Assembly (NCBI RefSeq): GCF_003992725.1
Contig: NZ_RZNF01000002.1
Span: 248,001 to 312,000 of the forward strand
DNA length: 64,000 bases
Origin: Rhodomicrobium lacus
GTDB lineage: Bacteria > Pseudomonadota > Alphaproteobacteria > Rhizobiales > Rhodomicrobiaceae
Reading direction: 5' to 3'
The notes below the pieces were generated by a model, which worked only from the letters and a program-made list of their open reading frames with translations, did not search any database and was not told the DNA's origin. Below are positions 59,883 to 64,000 of this stretch, in pieces. Position 1 is the first letter of the stretch; each line of letters opens with the position of its first letter. Made by a program: the position numbers and the translations under genes.

Positions 59883-61696
59883 TGAACGGCGGCGGCGAGG
59901 CGGAGGAACGCTCGCTGTGGGAAGAGGCCGTCATGGCGGCTTCCCTGTTCGCCGTGGACCCGGTGGGGCTTGGCGGTATCGCCGTCGCCTCGAAATACGG
60001 GCCGGTGCGCGACAGCTGGATGGACTTCCTAAGAAGTATCGTGCCCGGCTGGGCGCCCTTCCGCAAACTGCCGCTTTATGCGGCGGACGAGCGGTTGTTT
60101 GGCGGCCTCGACCTCGCGGCGACGCTCGCGCATGGCAAGCCCGTCGCCGAGCGCGGTCTTCTGGCAGAGATGGACCGTGGTTTTCTCGTGATCCCGTCTG
60201 CCGAGCGCATGGAGGCGGGACTTGCCTCTAGGCTCGGCCTCGTGATCGACGCGGGCGCGGTGCATGTGGAGCGCGAGGCGGCCTCGCTGCTGCATCCGGC
60301 GCGCTTCGGCGTGATCGCTCTCGACGAGAGCGAGGCGGGCGACGACGAAACGCCGCCTGCCGCGCTTCTGGAACGCCTCGGCCTTCGCATCGACCTGACC
60401 GACGTGACCTGGCGCGATGTCGGCCTGTCCGACACGACGCTCGAAGAGATCGAGGCGGCTCAGGCGCGACTGCCGAACGTCGTAGTGCCGGACAGCATCA
60501 TCGCTGGCCTTGTCTCAGCCGCCGTGTCGTTCGGCGTCCAGACGATGCGCGCGCCGGTGTTCGCCGTGCGCGCCGCCCGAGCGTCCGCAGCGCTCGCGGG
60601 CCGCGACGAGGCCAACGAGGAAGACGCGGGGCTTGCCGCGATGTTTGTGCTGGCGCCTCGCGCGACGCGCATGCCGGAGCCGATGGAAGATCAGGCTCCG
60701 CCGGAGCCGCCCCCGCCCGAGCCGCAGGACGACAAGGAAGAAGACGGCAAGGGCGGCGGCGAGAGCGGGGAAAACGAGACCGCGCCCGACGACGACAAGG
60801 CGCTTACCGATATGATCATCGCGGCCGCCGCTGCCGCCATGCCGAAGGAAATGCTCGTGAAGGCCGCCGCGAAGCCGTTTCGCGTGCCGCCATCCGCGCC
60901 CATGGGCAAGGCGGGTGCCGAGCGCACCAACGCCGCGCGCGGGCGTCCGGCGGGCGTGCGGCGTGGCGAGCCGAAGCCCGGATCGCCGCTGAGCCTGCTC
61001 GAAACGCTGCGGGCTGCGGCACCCTGGCAGAAGATCCGCAAGACGATGCTCGAAAGGGCGGCGGCAAACACCGGCGGCATCGGCAAGATCGAGGTCAGAA
61101 GCGACGACTTTCGCATCAAGCGGCTCAAGGCGCGCTCGCAGACCGCAACCATTTTCGCCGTGGATGCGTCCGGCTCGGCTGCCATGCAGCGCCTCGCGGA
61201 AACGAAGGGCGCCGTCGAGCTTCTGCTCGCGGAGTGCTACATTCGCCGCGATCAGGTGGCGCTCGTGGCCTTTCGCGGCACGCGGGCGGAAATCCTCCTG
61301 CCGCCGACGCGGTCACTCACCCGCGCCAAGAAAAGCCTCGCGGCGCTCGCCGGCGGCGGCGGAACGCCTCTCGCCTCCGGCATCGATGCGGCGGGGGCGC
61401 TCGCGCTCAACATCCGGCGCCGGGGCGTCGCTCCGCTCGTGGTGTTCTTAACGGACGGGAAAGCCAATATCGCGGCAGACGGGAAGCCGGGCCGCGAGCG
61501 CGCTCAAAATGACGCGAACACAGCCGGTCGGCGCTTGCGCGCGGAAGGTATCGCCACAATCTTGGTAGATACCTCTCCGAGGCCGCAGGCGCAGGCTGAG
61601 AAGCTCGCGCAGGAAATGGCAGCGCGCTATGTGCCAATGCCTTACGCCAACGCGGCCGCTATATCGAAGGCTGCGAAAATGGCTGCGAAGGGATGA
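59879..61696 (+). CDS. bchD: Magnesium chelatase subunit D
   Basis: 605 aa. An N-terminal AAA+-like domain without a proper Walker A (1-250), a Pro-rich then acidic linker (PPEPPPPEPQDDKEEDGKG, near 277-295), and a C-terminal integrin-I/VWA domain with the MIDAS motif DASGSAAM near residue 427 and TDGKAN near 530. BchD forms the two-tier ring with BchI. ATGATG overlap with bchI and ATGA-type overlap with bchO. Confidence 0.96.
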   Translation: MMNGGGEAEERSLWEEAVMAASLFAVDPVGLGGIAVASKYGPVRDSWMDFLRSIVPGWAPFRKLPLYAADERLFGGLDLAATLAHGKPVAERGLLAEMDRGFLVIPSAERMEAGLASRLGLVIDAGAVHVEREAASLLHPARFGVIALDESEAGDDETPPAALLERLGLRIDLTDVTWRDVGLSDTTLEEIEAAQARLPNVVVPDSIIAGLVSAAVSFGVQTMRAPVFAVRAARASAALAGRDEANEEDAGLAAMFVLAPRATRMPEPMEDQAPPEPPPPEPQDDKEEDGKGGGESGENETAPDDDKALTDMIIAAAAAAMPKEMLVKAAAKPFRVPPSAPMGKAGAERTNAARGRPAGVRRGEPKPGSPLSLLETLRAAAPWQKIRKTMLERAAANTGGIGKIEVRSDDFRIKRLKARSQTATIFAVDASGSAAMQRLAETKGAVELLLAECYIRRDQVALVAFRGTRAEILLPPTRSLTRAKKSLAALAGGGGTPLASGIDAAGALALNIRRRGVAPLVVFLTDGKANIAADGKPGRERAQNDANTAGRRLRAEGIATILVDTSPRPQAQAEKLAQEMAARYVPMPYANAAAISKAAKMAAKG

Positions 61697-62616
61697 CAGC
61701 GTTGAAATGGGAGCGGGACGGCCTCGATTGGCCGAACCGTGCCGCGAGTCGATTTGTGTCTGCCGGCGGACTGCGCTGGCATGTGCAGGAGATGGGCAGC
61801 GGGCCGACCGTGCTGCTCGTGCACGGTACCGGCGCTTCCACTCACTCCTGGCGGCATTTCGCGCCTATTCTCGCGAAGCGCTTCCGCGTGATAGCGCCCG
61901 ACCTTCCCGGCCATGGTTTCACCGAAGCGCCGCGTACATCGACGCTGCTCACGCTGCCGCATATGGCACGGTCGATCGCGACGCTGCTTGACACCCTTCA
62001 GGTCAAGCCCGTGCTCGCCGTCGGCCATTCCGCAGGCTCGGCGATACTCTGCCGCATGGCGCTCGATGGCAAGCTCGGCGCGCAGGCGATCGTCAGCCTG
62101 AACGGCGCATTCCTTCCGTTTCCGGGCATCGCCTCGCAACTCTTCCCCATGATCGCGCGCGCGCTGTTTCTGAACCCCTTCGTGCCCGGCTATTTCGCGT
62201 GGAAGGCGCGCGACCGGATAACGGTCCGCCGGCTGATTGAAGGGACGGGCTCCCGGATCGATGCGGAGGGCCTTGCCCAATATGGGCTCCTTCTGGGAAA
62301 TTCGACGCACATCGCATCCGCGCTCGGCATGATGGCGAACTGGGATCTGCATTCTCTTTCGAGCGACCTGCCGAACCTCAAGACGAAGCTCACGCTCATC
62401 GCTTGTACCGAGGACAAGGCCGTGCCGAGTCATGTGGCCTTCAAGGTCTACAACATGGTTCCCGACTCGAAAGTCATCCTCTTGCGACACATGGGCCATC
62501 TCGCCCACGAGGAAAAACCGCAGGAAACCGCAGACATCGTCTTTGCCGAAGCGGAAAGGTACGGGATACTCGCGCATGGCGAGCACGAAGCCGTGGCGCA
62601 ACCGGCGGCCGAATAG
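61693..62616 (+). CDS. bchO: Alpha/beta hydrolase BchO
   Basis: 307 aa. GPTVLLVHGTGASTHSWRHF near 37-56, GHSAGS nucleophile elbow near 114-119, and a late His in LLRHMGHLAHEEKPQ near 272-286. Its position directly after bchID and its similarity to the magnesium-chelatase-linked hydrolases identify BchO, whose role in bacteriochlorophyll synthesis is accessory and not settled. ATGA overlap with bchD. Confidence 0.93.
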   Translation: MTALKWERDGLDWPNRAASRFVSAGGLRWHVQEMGSGPTVLLVHGTGASTHSWRHFAPILAKRFRVIAPDLPGHGFTEAPRTSTLLTLPHMARSIATLLDTLQVKPVLAVGHSAGSAILCRMALDGKLGAQAIVSLNGAFLPFPGIASQLFPMIARALFLNPFVPGYFAWKARDRITVRRLIEGTGSRIDAEGLAQYGLLLGNSTHIASALGMMANWDLHSLSSDLPNLKTKLTLIACTEDKAVPSHVAFKVYNMVPDSKVILLRHMGHLAHEEKPQETADIVFAEAERYGILAHGEHEAVAQPAAE

Positions 62617-62673
62617 CGAAAGGGCGCCAAAATGCGCTTCGTATAGGGTGCGCGCGTCGAAGGAAGATGACAC

Positions 62674-62799
62674 ATGGGAGTGGAAGCTGAGCTTCTTTTG
62701 GTCCTCGGAGTTCTCGCCTTCGCGATCTACGAACTCATCAAGACGCGGCGGGATCTGCGAAAATCGCGCGAGGAAAAGCCGCCGTCAAAACGGGAATAG
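62674..62799 (+). CDS. 41-aa single-pass membrane protein
   Basis: MGVEAELLLVLGVLAFAIYE then LIKTRRDLRKSREEK, an N-out/C-in membrane helix followed by a basic tail. AAGGA (AGGAAG) lies nine bases upstream. It is 57 bases after bchO on the same strand and is below the usual annotation size limit. Function unknown. Confidence 0.65.
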   Translation: MGVEAELLLVLGVLAFAIYELIKTRRDLRKSREEKPPSKRE

Positions 62800-63014
62800 C
62801 GCCGCGAATTGCGCAGGTGCCGTTATTCCGTCTCATTATAAACCGAATTTGTGCCTCAAGCGCGAACCTCTCCTCGCCAGTGACGCGTCGAGGGGGTAGC
62901 GTTTCGACTCGTATCGAAAAGAACTGTCCCTAAGTCGGCCTTCCCAGGGCATTGCCGATCCGACGAAGCCGTTCATCGCCAAAACACCAGGACACGACAT
63001 TGCAGGCATCTGAC

Positions 63015-64000
63015 ATGCTGACATCGGATTTCGTTCGCCGGATCTCGCCACGCGGTGCTTTGGGTGCGCTGCTGGGTGTCTGCCTTGCCGCTCTGGCGGC
63101 GTATCCGGGAGATGCGCACGCGGCGGCGCCGAACAAGGCGAAGGCCACCACCGGGTCTGTGAGCTATGGCAGCAATTCGCTTCTCGGGAGCTATCTGGCG
63201 GGGCATGTGGCGCGCTCGGCCCGCGACAGCGAGAACGCGGCGCTTTACTATCGGCGCGCCCTCCAGAAAGATCCGTCGAATTCCGATATTCTCGACGATG
63301 CCTTCCAGCTGGATCTGGCGTCGGGCGAGTTCGAATCTGCGAAAACCCTCGCGCTGCGGCTGATCAAGCGGCCCGGCGAAGCCGCGATCGCATATGATTT
63401 TCTGGGCCTCGATGCGTTCAAGCGCAAGGATTACGCGAAGGCGGACGAGTATTTCCGTCTGGCGGCGAAAGGCACGTCGCCCGAAGAGCCGACGATGAAG
63501 CTCGCCCGCGCCTGGGTTGCGGTTGCGCAGGGCCAGGCCGACCGGGCCATCGCCATTCTGTCCCAGCCGAGCAAGGCGGCGTGGGCCACGCATTTTGAAA
63601 CCGTCCAGCGCGCCTTCGTCGCGGATGTCGCGAAAAAGAAGGCGGCAGCGGCCGAAGCCTACAAGACCGTCTACGAGAAAAAGCCCACGAACATGCGCAT
63701 CGCCGAGGGCTACGCCCGTCACCTCGCCGTTTGGGGCGACAGGCAGCAGGCGCTCGACGTGTTGAAGGAAAGCGGAGCCGAAGAGACGCCGCTCGGATCT
63801 GCGCTGGCGGCGGATCTGAAGGCAGGCAGGACGCCGAAACTCATGGTTTCGACCGTGGATGAGGGGCTTGCCGAGACGTTCCTCGGGATCGGGCAGGTGC
63901 TCGCCTCGAACAATGGCGTCGACGCCGCGCAGATTTATCTGCGCCTCGCGCTGTATCTCAACCCGGCATCCGAGATCGCGAAGCTCGAACTCGCCGAAAT
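63015..64000 (+). CDS. Exported tetratricopeptide-repeat protein, 3' end outside the window
   Basis: The frame is open to the window end (328 codons seen). A signal peptide (GALLGVCLAALAAYPGDAHA, cleavage near 37) is followed by TPR units: NAALYYRRALQKDPSNSDILDDAF, AAIAYDFLGLDAFKRKDYAKADEYFRLAA and AAQIYLRLALYLNPASEIAKLELAE. It resembles large periplasmic TPR proteins of Rhizobiales used as assembly scaffolds. Start at ATG 63015 with AGG nine bases upstream. Confidence 0.85.
   Translation, partial: MLTSDFVRRISPRGALGALLGVCLAALAAYPGDAHAAAPNKAKATTGSVSYGSNSLLGSYLAGHVARSARDSENAALYYRRALQKDPSNSDILDDAFQLDLASGEFESAKTLALRLIKRPGEAAIAYDFLGLDAFKRKDYAKADEYFRLAAKGTSPEEPTMKLARAWVAVAQGQADRAIAILSQPSKAAWATHFETVQRAFVADVAKKKAAAAEAYKTVYEKKPTNMRIAEGYARHLAVWGDRQQALDVLKESGAEETPLGSALAADLKAGRTPKLMVSTVDEGLAETFLGIGQVLASNNGVDAAQIYLRLALYLNPASEIAKLELAE

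Overview
The window is high-GC alphaproteobacterial chromosome. Bacteriochlorophyll genes bchI, bchD and bchO make it a purple non-sulfur phototroph. The alphaproteobacterial order glyA-nrdR-ribD-ribE-ribBA-ribH-nusB-thiL and the other gene types fit Hyphomicrobiales; Rhodomicrobium or a close relative is my guess from gene content, not a proven identification.

Layout. 1-10 kb: hemN end, a GFA protein, ThpR, a hydrolase, then the minus-strand cofactor/ribosome cluster glyA to thiL. 10-18 kb: envelope and secreted proteins (membrane protein, RlpA-like DPBB protein, DNA/RNA endonuclease, transglycosylase-like protein, patatin-like lipoprotein). 18-33 kb: lutB-lutC, Dps, mog/moaE, tRNA-Asn, GT61, AlkA, porin-like protein, a Crp/Fnr regulator with a lone Rieske gene and a DUF2892 gene sharing a palindromic operator, a chorismatase-like gene with a 2OG oxygenase, a YciF-like protein, a methyltransferase, a sirtuin and a LysE-type exporter.

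33.3-48.6 kb is an accessory region at the 3' end of tRNA-Leu(CAG). Three copies of the attachment region (about 33545, 34773 and 48476) show tandem accretion of related integrative elements. Each element begins on the left with a MntA-HepT toxin-antitoxin pair and ends on the right with a tyrosine recombinase. The leftmost element is reduced to an integrase remnant, the middle one to a toxin-antitoxin pair plus fused gene scraps, and the right one (about 13.7 kb) is complete. It carries a serine resolvase with a probable res site, a protein with the three signature motifs of a family-A DNA polymerase palm, a decayed BRO antirepressor, and a tightly overlapping four-gene operon: MmeI-like adenine methylase, AbiJ-NTD4/HEPN protein, SF2 helicase and GIY-YIG nuclease. 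That operon is the best candidate for a little-described defence system.

48.7-64 kb is core chromosome again: NDUFA9-like protein, GST, queG, YeeZ-like SDR protein, hydrolase, GT4, infC (apparently starting at AUA), long HPF, ptsN, a phosphodiester glycosidase, and the overlapping run brkB-bchI-bchD-bchO with a 41-aa membrane protein behind it, then a TPR protein cut by the window end. Intergenic regions hold two repeat families: a 166-168 bp double hairpin that supplies the stop codon of the preceding gene in both copies, and short GATCAG/CTGATC hairpins.
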